From assembly GCA_938046095.1 (NCBI GenBank), contig CALIXS010000014.1, positions 124,001 through 188,000 of the forward strand: 64,000 bases of DNA, given 5' to 3'. A model generated the notes under the pieces. The model was not told where the DNA came from, searched no databases, and saw only the letters and a program-made list of their open reading frames with translations. Each line of letters starts with the position of its first letter. Position 1 is the stretch's first letter. The position numbers and the translations under genes were made by a program. This DNA comes from an uncultured Clostridia bacterium (GTDB taxonomy: Bacteria > Bacillota > Clostridia > Peptostreptococcales > Anaerovoracaceae). Positions 45,001-53,869 of the stretch are shown piece by piece.

Positions 45001-45029
45001 TTGCCTGACACAACATATAGTGATATAAT
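45001..45029 (+). promoter_or_regulatory. nrdJ promoter
   Basis: TTGCCT (45001-45006), 17-bp spacer, TATAAT (45024-45029), 38 bp before the start codon. Confidence 0.75.
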
Positions 45030-45067
45030 CGGCGGTATCGCGCATATGATGTAGATGGGAGGATATA

Positions 45068-47446
45068 ATGGCAATAGAAGATATAAGCGAAAATGCAAGG
45101 TTCGTGCTCGAAAAGAGGTACCTCGCCAAGGATGAAGAAGGGAATTTGATCGAGACGGTTGACGGCATGTTCCGGCGTGTCGCGGATACTATGGCGGCTG
45201 TCGATTCTAAATATGACAGCACGGCAGATACCAAGGCTCTATCGGACATTTTTTATGAACTGATGACGGATCTTAAGTTTCTGCCGAACTCGCCGACGTT
45301 GATGAACGCGGGAAGAACGCTGGGACAGCTTTCCGCATGCTTTGTCCTTCCGGTGGAGGACAGCATGGAGGGCATTTTCGATTCCGTAAAGAATGCCGCG
45401 TTGATACATAAGTCGGGGGGAGGTACCGGATTCTCGTTCTCGAGGCTCCGCCAGAGCGGTGCGGCGGTTCGGTCGACGGGAGGTGTCGCCAGCGGACCGA
45501 TCAGCTTTATGAAGGTATTCAACGCCGCGACGGAGGCCGTTAAGCAGGGAGGCACGAGGCGCGGTGCAAATATGGGTGTTTTGAGGGTGGATCACCCTGA
45601 CATTATCGATTTTATAAACTGCAAGTCCGACAATAAGGACATAACGAATTTCAATATAAGCGTCGGAATTACGGAGGCCTTTATGGAGGCTGTTGAAAAC
45701 GAGTCCGATTACGATTTGATCGACCCGAAGACCGGTATGGCTGTGGGGCACCTTTCGGCGAAAAAGGTCTTTGATATGATCGTCGAACACGCATGGCAAA
45801 ACGGCGAGCCGGGGATCATTTTCCTTGACAGGCTGAACCGCGATAACGTAACTCCGACCGCAGGTGAGATCGAGAGTACCAATCCGTGCGGAGAACAGCC
45901 GCTGCTCCCTTATGAAAGCTGTAATCTCGGTTCCGTAAATCTCGTCAGGATGCTGCGCAGGAATCCGGCGGGCAAGTATGATTTCGACTATCCGCTTATC
46001 GAGGATACGGTCAAAAAGGCAGTCCATTTCCTCGATAATGTTATAGATGCCAACAACTATCCGCTTGAGAAGATTGCCGAGATGACGAGGGCCTCACGAA
46101 AGATCGGGCTTGGAGTGATGGGTTGGGCTGACGCGCTTAATCTAATGGGCATACCGTATAATTCGCCGCAGGCCGTCGCACTTGCCGAGAGGCTGATGGG
46201 CTTTATAAACACGACAGGCCATATCGCGAGTGCGGAGTTAGCCAAAACGAGGGGCGGATTTCCTTTGTTAGGCGTTAGTACGCTCAAGGACGGCGAGCCT
46301 GTCAGAAATGCGACCGTAACGACGATTGCACCTACCGGCACGCTTTCTATAATCGCGGGATGTTCGTCCGGCGTGGAGCCCGTTTTTGCTTACGTGTTTA
46401 TCAGGAATATAATGGACGGTACCGAACTTATAGAAGCCAATCCTGTGCTTGTTCAGGTTCTCAGGGATAGAGGCGTATACAGCGACGATCTGATGAGAAA
46501 GATCGCGCAGGAGGGTACGCTCAGGAACTGCACGGAAATACCGGAGGATATAAGAAAGGTGTTCGTCAGCGCTCAGGATATAACGCCTGAGGATCACGTG
46601 CTTATGCAGGCCGCTTTCCAGAGGCATACGGACAATGCGGTCTCAAAAACGGTCAATTTCCCTAATTCCGCGACACGCGGCGAGGTCAGAAACGTGTATA
46701 TGCTCGCGTACAGACAGGGCTGCAAGGGAACGACGATATACAGAGACGGCAGCCGCGAGGAGCAGGTACTTAATATCGGTAAGGTGAACAGGGCCGCCGG
46801 CGCGGATGCTCAGGAGGCTGATCAGGCGGTGAGTGAAAACGCGTGTGAGCGCGGCAATGCAGCGCAGCACGGTAATGCCGCAGGGTACGGTCATATAGAG
46901 CCGCGCCCGCGCCCCGAGATCACGCAGGGCTTTACCGAAAAGGTCAGGATCGGCTGCGGCAATCTGTACATAACGACAAATTACGACGAAAACGGTATCT
47001 GCGAGGTGTTTACGAGCACGGGCAAGGCGGGCGGCTGCCCGAGTCAGAGCGAAGCGACGGCGAGACTTGTATCGGTCGCGCTGAGGAGCGGTATATCGAT
47101 AAATGAGGTTTACGATCAGCTCAAAGGCATCAGATGCCCGTCGACGATCAGACAGCAGGGGATGAACTGCACGAGCTGCCCGGACGCAATTGCAAAGGTA
47201 ATAATGAAGGTCAACGATACAATAGAGGCGAACAAAGCTCTCGGCCAATACCGTGTTGTACCCGAAGCTATATCCGCAGGTAAAACCGGGATAAAAAAAG
47301 CGGCGGGTGACGCGTGCGCCGGTGAGAAAACGTTCATACCGGCGAATTCCGCGGAGATACACTCCTGCCCCGAGTGCGGCTCGGTTGTCGAACACGAGGG
47401 CGGGTGCGTGATATGCAGGAATTGCGGCTTTTCAAAATGCGGCTGA
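45068..47446 (+). CDS. nrdJ: Adenosylcobalamin-dependent (class II) ribonucleotide reductase
   Basis: A 792-residue enzyme reducing ribonucleotides to deoxyribonucleotides using a B12-derived radical, without needing oxygen. Conserved parts: PNSPTLMNAGRTLGQLSACFVLPVEDS (about 76-102, with the first redox Cys), STNPCGEQPLLPYESCNLGS (near 276-295, with the radical Cys and catalytic Asn/Glu), and APTGTLSIIAGCSSGVEP (near 425). A TSCPD-type domain (about 640-710) and a C-terminal zinc ribbon CPECGSVVEHEGGC...CRNC close the protein. GGGAGG precedes the ATG. The Fur-type box upstream suggests metal- or peroxide-linked control. No class I or III reductase is in the window. Confidence 0.92.
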   Translation: MAIEDISENARFVLEKRYLAKDEEGNLIETVDGMFRRVADTMAAVDSKYDSTADTKALSDIFYELMTDLKFLPNSPTLMNAGRTLGQLSACFVLPVEDSMEGIFDSVKNAALIHKSGGGTGFSFSRLRQSGAAVRSTGGVASGPISFMKVFNAATEAVKQGGTRRGANMGVLRVDHPDIIDFINCKSDNKDITNFNISVGITEAFMEAVENESDYDLIDPKTGMAVGHLSAKKVFDMIVEHAWQNGEPGIIFLDRLNRDNVTPTAGEIESTNPCGEQPLLPYESCNLGSVNLVRMLRRNPAGKYDFDYPLIEDTVKKAVHFLDNVIDANNYPLEKIAEMTRASRKIGLGVMGWADALNLMGIPYNSPQAVALAERLMGFINTTGHIASAELAKTRGGFPLLGVSTLKDGEPVRNATVTTIAPTGTLSIIAGCSSGVEPVFAYVFIRNIMDGTELIEANPVLVQVLRDRGVYSDDLMRKIAQEGTLRNCTEIPEDIRKVFVSAQDITPEDHVLMQAAFQRHTDNAVSKTVNFPNSATRGEVRNVYMLAYRQGCKGTTIYRDGSREEQVLNIGKVNRAAGADAQEADQAVSENACERGNAAQHGNAAGYGHIEPRPRPEITQGFTEKVRIGCGNLYITTNYDENGICEVFTSTGKAGGCPSQSEATARLVSVALRSGISINEVYDQLKGIRCPSTIRQQGMNCTSCPDAIAKVIMKVNDTIEANKALGQYRVVPEAISAGKTGIKKAAGDACAGEKTFIPANSAEIHSCPECGSVVEHEGGCVICRNCGFSKCG

Positions 47447-47487
47447 AGCGCAGACGATGTACTGCGGATATCCGGAGCACGGGTTTC

Positions 47488-48774
47488 TTATATAAGTCCG
47501 CACTTGACGAGAAATTTCGCCGCCAGTACCTGGTCGCGCACGGCACGCGGAATATAAGAGGCATTGCTGAACAGGCTTTTGTTGCCCTTTGATTTAAGGT
47601 CGCGAGCTATATAAACGGTCGCGGCTTTTTTGTTTACCTGTTTTGCTATTTCTCGTATGGCATCGAGGCGGAGCTCTTTTAAGCCGGCGATTTCGTCGAC
47701 AGCAACCGATGCGTCCACGACGCCGCTCAGGAGTGCTCCCAGGAACGCTTGGCGCCTATACAGAATCAAAGGGTCAAGCCCGAATATGCGGCCTGCAGCA
47801 TCGGCTCCCTTGACTGTGCGCATGTCAAAATCGCGTTTGACGAACGAAAAGTATGAGCCGTCGTAAACGCCGAAGGCTCTCATAGCGTCGAGGTATCCGA
47901 GCCGCATTATGCGGCGGTTGTTTCCCCTGTCGAACACGAGAAAATTGCCGAGATCGATATTAGGCTGTATAAGGGTAATGTCGCGTTGCCGAAATCGGAT
48001 CTCATCAGGGATAAATTTTCCCGGTGCTTTCAGATAAACGGCGATGACCTTGTCCGCACCGCGTTCCCAAGCCATGTGTATCGGAATGACGTTTTCGTAT
48101 CCGCCGTCGATATAGTCTTTGCCGTCTATCCTGTACCGATGCACGGCGGGAAACGCGGAAGCGCTCGCGATGATATAGTCGTGCAGCCTTCCCTCGGGAA
48201 TGTCCTCTTTCCAAAGATAGTGAGGCTTCATCGAAGGCGTTTCGACGGTCAGAAGCCCGAAGTCGACGTCGCTTTTTCTGATAATATCCTCGTTTATGTA
48301 TTTTTTTGCGGTCCTCTGGAGACCTTTGCTCGTCGCACCGCCCTGCTTGAAAAATTCCTGAGCGTAATCTACAAGCTGAGCGTCGGCAGGCACATCGAAT
48401 ACCTTATCGGTTTCGATGCTGCGCCAGAGCTCGGACGTAAGGGGCTGATCACCCTGAGCAACCATGGCCCCGTTGAGGGCGCCGACAGATACTCCTACGA
48501 CCATGTCTATCCTGATGCCGAGTTCGACGACGGCCTGCCACGCGCCGCACTCGTAAGCTCCGCGCGAACCGCCTCCGCTCAGGACGAGCGCCGTCTTTAT
48601 ACCCTCACGACCGCCCGCTAAATGGGCTTCAGTTGATATTTCGACCGATATGTCGCCGGCGGTAGGCGTATCGGACGCCTGTTCTGATGACGGAGCTTTG
48701 TTATCGGCCTCCGCGCCGAACGTTTCGTCGATCAGCGCGAGAGCTGCAACCGCCATATTTCTTTGCTTTTTCAT
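47488..48774 (-). CDS. Patatin-like phospholipase
   Basis: A 428-residue serine acyl hydrolase of the RssA/YlbK type. The oxyanion loop GGGSRGAYECG (67-77), nucleophile Ser96 in GVSVGALNG and catalytic Asp223 in DGGYENV are intact. The N-terminal 57 residues are Asp/Glu/Ser-rich with no signal peptide. The C-terminal third is alpha-helical. It converges on nrdJ and diverges from the sirtuin gene. The lipid substrate is unknown. Confidence 0.88.
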   Translation of the reverse strand: MKKQRNMAVAALALIDETFGAEADNKAPSSEQASDTPTAGDISVEISTEAHLAGGREGIKTALVLSGGGSRGAYECGAWQAVVELGIRIDMVVGVSVGALNGAMVAQGDQPLTSELWRSIETDKVFDVPADAQLVDYAQEFFKQGGATSKGLQRTAKKYINEDIIRKSDVDFGLLTVETPSMKPHYLWKEDIPEGRLHDYIIASASAFPAVHRYRIDGKDYIDGGYENVIPIHMAWERGADKVIAVYLKAPGKFIPDEIRFRQRDITLIQPNIDLGNFLVFDRGNNRRIMRLGYLDAMRAFGVYDGSYFSFVKRDFDMRTVKGADAAGRIFGLDPLILYRRQAFLGALLSGVVDASVAVDEIAGLKELRLDAIREIAKQVNKKAATVYIARDLKSKGNKSLFSNASYIPRAVRDQVLAAKFLVKCGLI

Positions 48775-48776
48775 AT

Positions 48777-48804
48777 TTTACTGATCTCCGATTTATGATA
48801 TAAT
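48777..48804 (+). promoter_or_regulatory. Promoter of the sirtuin-surE operon
   Basis: TTTACT (48777-48782), a 16-bp spacer and an extended -10, TGA-TATAAT (48796-48804). It lies between divergent genes. Confidence 0.6.
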
Positions 48805-48876
48805 AGCTTGGGTATCTTTGCAGATATCATATCACAGCATACCGGACGCGGCAACCGGCGGAAGAAAGGCATACCA

Positions 48877-49599
48877 ATGGATGAGAGGCTAAAATCTATA
48901 GTGGAAGATAGCGACAATATCGTCTTTTTCGGCGGTGCCGGAGTGTCCACCGAGAGCAATATCCCCGATTTCAGATCTGAGAGCGGATTGTATCACGCAA
49001 AGCAGGTTTACGGCTACGCACCGGAAACGATACTGTCGGATGATTTTTATTACGGCCACAATGAACTGTTTTTCAGATATTACAAAGAAAATCTGATATA
49101 CCGCGATGCCGAACCGAACGACGCGCATATTGCGCTCGCACGTCTTGAACGTGAGAGCAGGCTCAAAGCGGTCGTGACACAAAATATAGACGGACTCCAT
49201 CAGAAGGCCGGAAGCCGAACGGTGTATGAGCTTCACGGCAGCGTGCTGCGCAATCACTGCGAACGGTGCGGCAAAGCATACGGACTCGATTACATAATTG
49301 ATCCGGCCAATTGTGACGGTTTCGTTCCTCACTGTGGCTGCGGAGGCAGGATTAAACCCGATGTCGTGCTTTACGGGGAGATGCTCGATGAGGATACTAT
49401 CAGCAGCGCGGTCGGCGTGATTGCGGACGCGGACGTTCTTATTATAGGAGGTACGTCGCTTGCGGTTTATCCGGCGGCAGGGTTTATCAATTATTTCAGA
49501 GGGCGTCATCTCGTCCTTATAAACAAATCGGAGACCTCATATGACGGACGTGCGGATCTCGTGATTTACGACTCCATTGGAAAGGTCTTAAAATACTGA
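48877..49599 (+). CDS. cobB: NAD-dependent protein deacylase (sirtuin)
   Basis: A 240-residue sirtuin removing acetyl or other acyl groups from lysines with NAD. GGAGVSTESNIPDFRS (19-34) binds NAD, TQNIDGLHQKAG (101-112) lies at the active site, and His120 in ELHGS is the catalytic base. Zinc cysteines are Cys128, Cys131, Cys153 and Cys155. The start at 48877 follows GAAAGG. The frame is open further left to 48808, but that part crosses the promoter. It shares one nucleotide with surE (TGATG). Confidence 0.92.
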   Translation: MDERLKSIVEDSDNIVFFGGAGVSTESNIPDFRSESGLYHAKQVYGYAPETILSDDFYYGHNELFFRYYKENLIYRDAEPNDAHIALARLERESRLKAVVTQNIDGLHQKAGSRTVYELHGSVLRNHCERCGKAYGLDYIIDPANCDGFVPHCGCGGRIKPDVVLYGEMLDEDTISSAVGVIADADVLIIGGTSLAVYPAAGFINYFRGRHLVLINKSETSYDGRADLVIYDSIGKVLKY

Positions 49600-50351
49600 T
49601 GAATTTTCTGATTGTGAACGATGACGGAATCGATTCTCCCGGGCTTAGGGCGCTCACCGATGCCCTCGCCGCGATCGGAGATGTATATGTTGCCGCCCCT
49701 GCGCAGCAGCAGAGCGGCAAGAGCCAGTCGATCACCTTGATGAATACGGTCAGGATTGATCAGGTTCAGTATTACGGGGCTGTAAGGGCGTGGAAGGTAT
49801 ACGGGACTCCCGCGGACTGCACCAGAGCGGGCCTGCAGTTTGTACGGGATTTGGGCAAATCCGTCGATATAACATTTTCGGGTATAAACCTCGGGTATAA
49901 TTTAGGTGCCGACACGCTGTACTCCGGTACAGTCGGAGCTGCGGCCGAGGCGACACTGCTCGGATGTCACGCGGTAGCGGTTTCGGTCGAGGGACATCAC
50001 GCTACGCATTTCAAAGCTGCATGCAGGCTTGCTGTCGCCGTCATACCGCATGTGGTCGGGGAGCTTCCCGTGACGACCGTGCTGAACATAAATACTCCCG
50101 ATCGCGAAGTCCGTGAGATACAGGGGCTCATTATCAGCTCTGCCGGTGATACGTTTTACGACGACCATTTTGAGGAGGTGTCGCCGGGAGAATACAGGAG
50201 AACAGGAGAACCGCGTGACTGCGGCGGGACCGGTAACGATACGGACACGGCCGCATCGTTGCGCGGATATGCGACGATAACACCTTTGATGTTCGATTAT
50301 ACGGATCGAGAGAGGCTCGATACGATTGAACGATGGAGGCTTAAGCTATGA
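49599..50351 (+). CDS. surE: 5'/3'-nucleotidase SurE
   Basis: A 250-residue metal-dependent phosphatase acting on nucleoside monophosphates. The start MNFLIVNDDGIDSPG (residues 8-9 are the metal-binding Asp pair) and PAQQQSGKSQSIT (about 35-47) with the metal Ser are the family signature. SGINLGYNLGADTLYSGTVGAAAEA (about 94-118) carries the metal Asn. Coupled to the next gene by ATGA. Confidence 0.94.
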   Translation: MNFLIVNDDGIDSPGLRALTDALAAIGDVYVAAPAQQQSGKSQSITLMNTVRIDQVQYYGAVRAWKVYGTPADCTRAGLQFVRDLGKSVDITFSGINLGYNLGADTLYSGTVGAAAEATLLGCHAVAVSVEGHHATHFKAACRLAVAVIPHVVGELPVTTVLNINTPDREVREIQGLIISSAGDTFYDDHFEEVSPGEYRRTGEPRDCGGTGNDTDTAASLRGYATITPLMFDYTDRERLDTIERWRLKL

Positions 50352-51301
50352 ATATACTCTGTCACTGTTTTGACAGTGCGGCAGATGAGGATAAAGAAAT
50401 ACTCGGAAAATTTTTTGCGTCGTGCGATTACCACGGCGCCGGATATACATACCTCGCAAACCTTATATGGAAGGACAGCTACTGCATTTGTTGGGAACAG
50501 TTCGGAGATTATCTGATCATAGCGGGTTCCGACTGCATGAGGGCCGATTCCGATATAGTAATTTCCATGCCGCTCACCGCGGACGGAAGGTACGATCCTC
50601 AGCGCCTCAGGGAGTCGATACTCGCGTGCAAGGCGAGATTTGACGATGCGGGTGTGCCGTTTGTTATAACTCGGATACCGGAACATCTGAAGTCGGTTAT
50701 GAGAGATGCATTCCCCGGCGGGATAGAGCTCGTACACGACCGGGATGATGACGAATATGTATACCTTAAGGAAAAGCTGATAGAACTTTCGGGTCGGGCG
50801 CTCCACAAGAAAAAAAATCACCTCAATTTCTTTCTAAGGACATACGAGTATGAGGTGAAGCCTGTCACATCCGATATGCGTAAAGATATCGAGGCGCTTA
50901 CAGCTCGTATAAAAGAGGCAAAAGAATACGATCCCGAGGAAACGGACAGCCTTGAGAGCGAATATAAGGCGATAGATGCGATAATCGACCATCTGGAAGA
51001 CGAGAAAGTATACTCGGCTGCTATATTCATAAAGGGCAGATTGGAGGCGTTTGCGATAGGAGAGCGTTCGTCGGATGATACTGCAATAGAGCATTTCGAG
51101 AAAGCGAATGACGATTACAGGGGATTGTATCAGCTTGTTTGCCGCGAATTCTGCAAGGTGCTGCCGCAGGAGGTGATATATGTCAACCGGGAGGAGGATA
51201 TGGGTCTCGAAAATCTGAGGCAGGCGAAGGAGGCTCTTAAACCTGATCATATGGAGGTAAAATATACGGCGCGACTTACAGGTGTCACAGTACAGTTATG
51301 A
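50348..51301 (+). CDS. DUF2156 / phosphatidylglycerol lysyltransferase-like protein
   Basis: A 317-residue soluble protein made of two acyltransferase-like (GNAT-fold) halves, as in the C-terminal domain of MprF-type aminoacyl-phosphatidylglycerol synthases. Recognisable parts: an NLIWKDSYCICWEQFGDYLII stretch (about 38-58), a YVYLKEKLIELSGRALHKKKNHLNFF segment with the KKNHLNFF turn (about 154-161), and a late YVNREEDMGLENLRQAKE. It lacks the MprF membrane part, so its acceptor may not be a lipid. Coupled to surE. Confidence 0.8.
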   Translation: MNILCHCFDSAADEDKEILGKFFASCDYHGAGYTYLANLIWKDSYCICWEQFGDYLIIAGSDCMRADSDIVISMPLTADGRYDPQRLRESILACKARFDDAGVPFVITRIPEHLKSVMRDAFPGGIELVHDRDDDEYVYLKEKLIELSGRALHKKKNHLNFFLRTYEYEVKPVTSDMRKDIEALTARIKEAKEYDPEETDSLESEYKAIDAIIDHLEDEKVYSAAIFIKGRLEAFAIGERSSDDTAIEHFEKANDDYRGLYQLVCREFCKVLPQEVIYVNREEDMGLENLRQAKEALKPDHMEVKYTARLTGVTVQL

Positions 51302-51476
51302 TACCGCGGCATCGGGCGGCACATAAATAAAGTCATGAAGATCGGCAATATCGGCGGTAACGACGGCGTAAATACTGTAGGCGATGATGTTTGTACGTCG
51401 CCGGGACAGGCCGATATTGAGAATAAGATCTTTATATAAAGTTATATCGGGAATCTATTTTTCAGGAGGTAGTACA

Positions 51477-52661
51477 ATGAGAGAAGTAGTAATTGTAGGT
51501 GCTGCAAGAACACCGATCGGGAGCTTCGGCGGAGCGCTCAAAAGCGTTCCTGTGCGCAGACTCGGCGCAATCGCGATTAAGGAGGCTCTGAACAGAGCCG
51601 GTGTTGATCCTGCAACAGTAGACGAAGTCATAATGGGCAATGTGCTCCAGGCGGGACTCGGACAGAACGTCGCAAGACAGATGATGATGGATGCGGGCAT
51701 TCCTAAGGAAGTTCCGGCGTTCACGCTCAACAAGGTATGCGGATCGGGTCTGAGGGCTGTCGAGCTTGCGGCGCAGATCATCAAGGCCGAGGATGCAGAT
51801 ATAATAGTAGCAGGCGGCGCCGAGAGCATGTCGATGGCACCTTATGCCGTTCCTTCCGCGAGATGGGGAGCGAGAATGTTCGATACTAAGCTTGTCGACA
51901 TTATGGTGAATGACGGCCTTTGGGATGTATTCAATAATTATCATATGGGCGTGACGGCGGAAAACATCGCCGAGCAGTGGGGTCTTACTCGCCAGCAGCT
52001 CGACGAGTTCGCGCTTTCATCGCAGCAGAAGGCGGAGGCTGCTATCAAAGCCGGCAAGTTCAAGGATGAGATCGTTCCCGTCGAAATTCCTCAGCGCAAG
52101 GGCGATCCTGTCGTCTTCGACACTGACGAGCACCCTAAATTCGGATCGACGATCGAGGGTCTTACAAAGCTCAAGCCGGCATTCAAGAAGGACGGGGGGA
52201 TCGTAACGGCAGGCAATGCTTCCGGAATAAACGATTCCGGTGCCGCAGTAGTCGTAATGTCGGCTGATAAGGCGAAAGAACTCGGAATCAGGCCACTCGT
52301 AAAGATCGTAAGCTACGCTTCCGCAGGTGTAGATCCGAGCATCATGGGCACGGGGCCGATCCCTGCTTCGAGAAAGGCTCTCGATAAGGCGGGCCTTACG
52401 ATAAAGGATATGGATCTCGTTGAGGCGAACGAGGCATTTGCCGCCCAGTCGCTGGCCGTCGCCGGTGATCTCGACTTCGATATGTCAAAGGTCAATGTAA
52501 ACGGCGGGGCAATAGCGCTCGGACATCCTATCGGAGCATCAGGATGCCGTATCCTTATTACCCTCATCTACGAGATGATGAAGAGGGGTGATGCAAAGAA
52601 GGGTCTCGCGACACTCTGCATCGGCGGCGGCATGGGAACTGCTCTCGTTGTGGAGAAATAA
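51477..52661 (+). CDS. Acetyl-CoA acetyltransferase (thiolase)
   Basis: A 394-residue biosynthetic-type thiolase that condenses two acetyl-CoA or cleaves acetoacetyl-CoA. Catalytic Cys88 (KVCGSGLRAV), His350 (GHPIGASG) and Cys381 (LCIGGGMG) are present. The start at 51477 has AGGAGG seven bases before it; the frame is open upstream to 51384 without coding character. It probably feeds the C4 (butyrate-type) pathway to which 4-hydroxybutyryl-CoA dehydratase at 58292 may also belong. A hairpin follows the gene. Confidence 0.94.
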   Translation: MREVVIVGAARTPIGSFGGALKSVPVRRLGAIAIKEALNRAGVDPATVDEVIMGNVLQAGLGQNVARQMMMDAGIPKEVPAFTLNKVCGSGLRAVELAAQIIKAEDADIIVAGGAESMSMAPYAVPSARWGARMFDTKLVDIMVNDGLWDVFNNYHMGVTAENIAEQWGLTRQQLDEFALSSQQKAEAAIKAGKFKDEIVPVEIPQRKGDPVVFDTDEHPKFGSTIEGLTKLKPAFKKDGGIVTAGNASGINDSGAAVVVMSADKAKELGIRPLVKIVSYASAGVDPSIMGTGPIPASRKALDKAGLTIKDMDLVEANEAFAAQSLAVAGDLDFDMSKVNVNGGAIALGHPIGASGCRILITLIYEMMKRGDAKKGLATLCIGGGMGTALVVEK

Positions 52662-52701
52662 GAACGGACAACCTAAGTTAATTCACAAAAATAATATCAC
52701 G

Positions 52702-52733
52702 GGCTGCGGATCATTATTGAGACGCAGCCTTTT
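52702..52733 (+). terminator. Terminator after the thiolase gene
   Basis: GGCTGCG (52702-52708) pairs with CGCAGCC (52723-52729), then TTTTA. The ribosome site of the next gene follows at once. Confidence 0.7.
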
Positions 52734-52745
52734 AGAAAGGACATA

Positions 52746-53156
52746 ATGACGATACTCGTAATAGACGGTCAGGGCGGAGGCCTCGGAAAGCAGCTTGTAG
52801 GAGCGATCAAAACGAGCATTCCCGGCGCACAGGTGATCGCCGCAGGGACGAACAGTATTGCGACCGGCGCAATGGTAAAAGCGGGTGCTGATCGCGGTGC
52901 GACGGGAGAAAACGCTGTCGTTGTCTGTTCGGGTAAGGCCGATATAATAGTCGGAGCCGTCGGCATAGTGATAGCAGACTCGATGCTCGGGGAAATAACT
53001 CCGAAAATGGCGGAGGCCGTCGGGCGCTCCCGCGCCGTGAGAGTATTGATACCTGTCAAGCTTTGTGGTAATATCATCGTAGGCGTGGGAGAAATCCGAA
53101 TGACGGCGCTCATAAAGGATGCCGTAGCCGAAATAAGGGCCCTTACAAACGGATGA
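52746..53156 (+). CDS. DUF3842 family protein
   Basis: A 136-residue protein that begins ILVIDGQGGGLGKQLVGAIK (3-22), a Rossmann-like glycine-rich start, and continues through NSIATGAMVKAGADRGATGENAVV. This is DUF3842, widespread in Clostridia and of unknown function; nucleotide or dinucleotide binding is suggested by the glycine loop only. It stands between two terminators, so it is probably transcribed alone. Confidence 0.85.
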   Translation: MTILVIDGQGGGLGKQLVGAIKTSIPGAQVIAAGTNSIATGAMVKAGADRGATGENAVVVCSGKADIIVGAVGIVIADSMLGEITPKMAEAVGRSRAVRVLIPVKLCGNIIVGVGEIRMTALIKDAVAEIRALTNG

Positions 53157-53226
53157 TGCGGCAGAAGCCGTGTCGGATTACCGGTTTGGTGTCCGGGACT
53201 CAGTTAAAATCTGATTTTAATGGTAC

Positions 53227-53276
53227 CAGGAAGGTATCTGTTCATCGGAAGATGAACGGAGCCTTTCTGTTTTTTG
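53227..53276 (+). terminator. Terminator after the DUF3842 gene
   Basis: CAGGAAGG (53227-53234) pairs with CCTTTCTG (53262-53269), with an inner perfect GTTCATC/GATGAAC hairpin and six T afterwards. Confidence 0.85.
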
Positions 53277-53296
53277 TTTGAGGGAGGAACGGATCC

Positions 53297-53869
53297 ATGC
53301 ACCAGGACGTAATGAACGCGCTGACAGAGGCTTCCTGTGACGGAGGCTTTCACATCGTAGCGATAGACGGGGGATCCGCATCGGGAAAGACGTCGCTTGC
53401 GGCCGAGATAGCCGAGAGCTTTGAGTGCAATGTGTTTCATATGGATGATTTTTTTCTCAGACCCGAACAAAGGACAGAAGAGCGCTACGCCGAGGCGGGC
53501 GGCAATGTCGACCGCGAACGTTTTGAGGAGGAGGTTCTCGTGCCGCTTACCGAAGGGCGCGATGTGGCGTACAGAAAATTCAGCTGCAAGACTTTTTCCC
53601 TCGGCGAACCGGAAAACATAAGCTTTAGAAAGCTTAATATCGTTGAGGGCGTCTACAGCACACATCCGACTCTCGCGGCATATTATGACATTAAGATATA
53701 CCTCGATATATCCGATCGCGAACAGAGGAAGCGTCTGGCGGCGAGGAACGGGAAAGACGGGGCCGCGGTGTTTTTTGAGAGGTGGATCCCGCTCGAACGC
53801 ACGGCATTTGAGTGGTATAAACCCTGTGAGCATGCGGATATCGTAGTCAGAACAGGAGAAGAAAAATGA
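53297..53869 (+). CDS. Uridine kinase-like P-loop kinase
   Basis: A 190-residue kinase of the Udk/phosphoribulokinase-like superfamily. P-loop GGSASGKTS (25-33), a DDFF motif (50-53) with the base-like Asp, a FDREVL-like RFEEEVLVPL segment, and a DISDREQRKRLAARN lid segment with arginines (about 137-151). The substrate is unknown. Its last codon overlaps the ECF S-component start by ATGA. The pair may import and trap (phosphorylate) one vitamin-like or nucleoside-like molecule. Confidence 0.75.
   Translation: MHQDVMNALTEASCDGGFHIVAIDGGSASGKTSLAAEIAESFECNVFHMDDFFLRPEQRTEERYAEAGGNVDRERFEEEVLVPLTEGRDVAYRKFSCKTFSLGEPENISFRKLNIVEGVYSTHPTLAAYYDIKIYLDISDREQRKRLAARNGKDGAAVFFERWIPLERTAFEWYKPCEHADIVVRTGEEK

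Noticed and set aside
51334..51438. A 34-codon plus-strand frame before the thiolase gene
   Set aside because: It has no ribosome site and no recognisable product.
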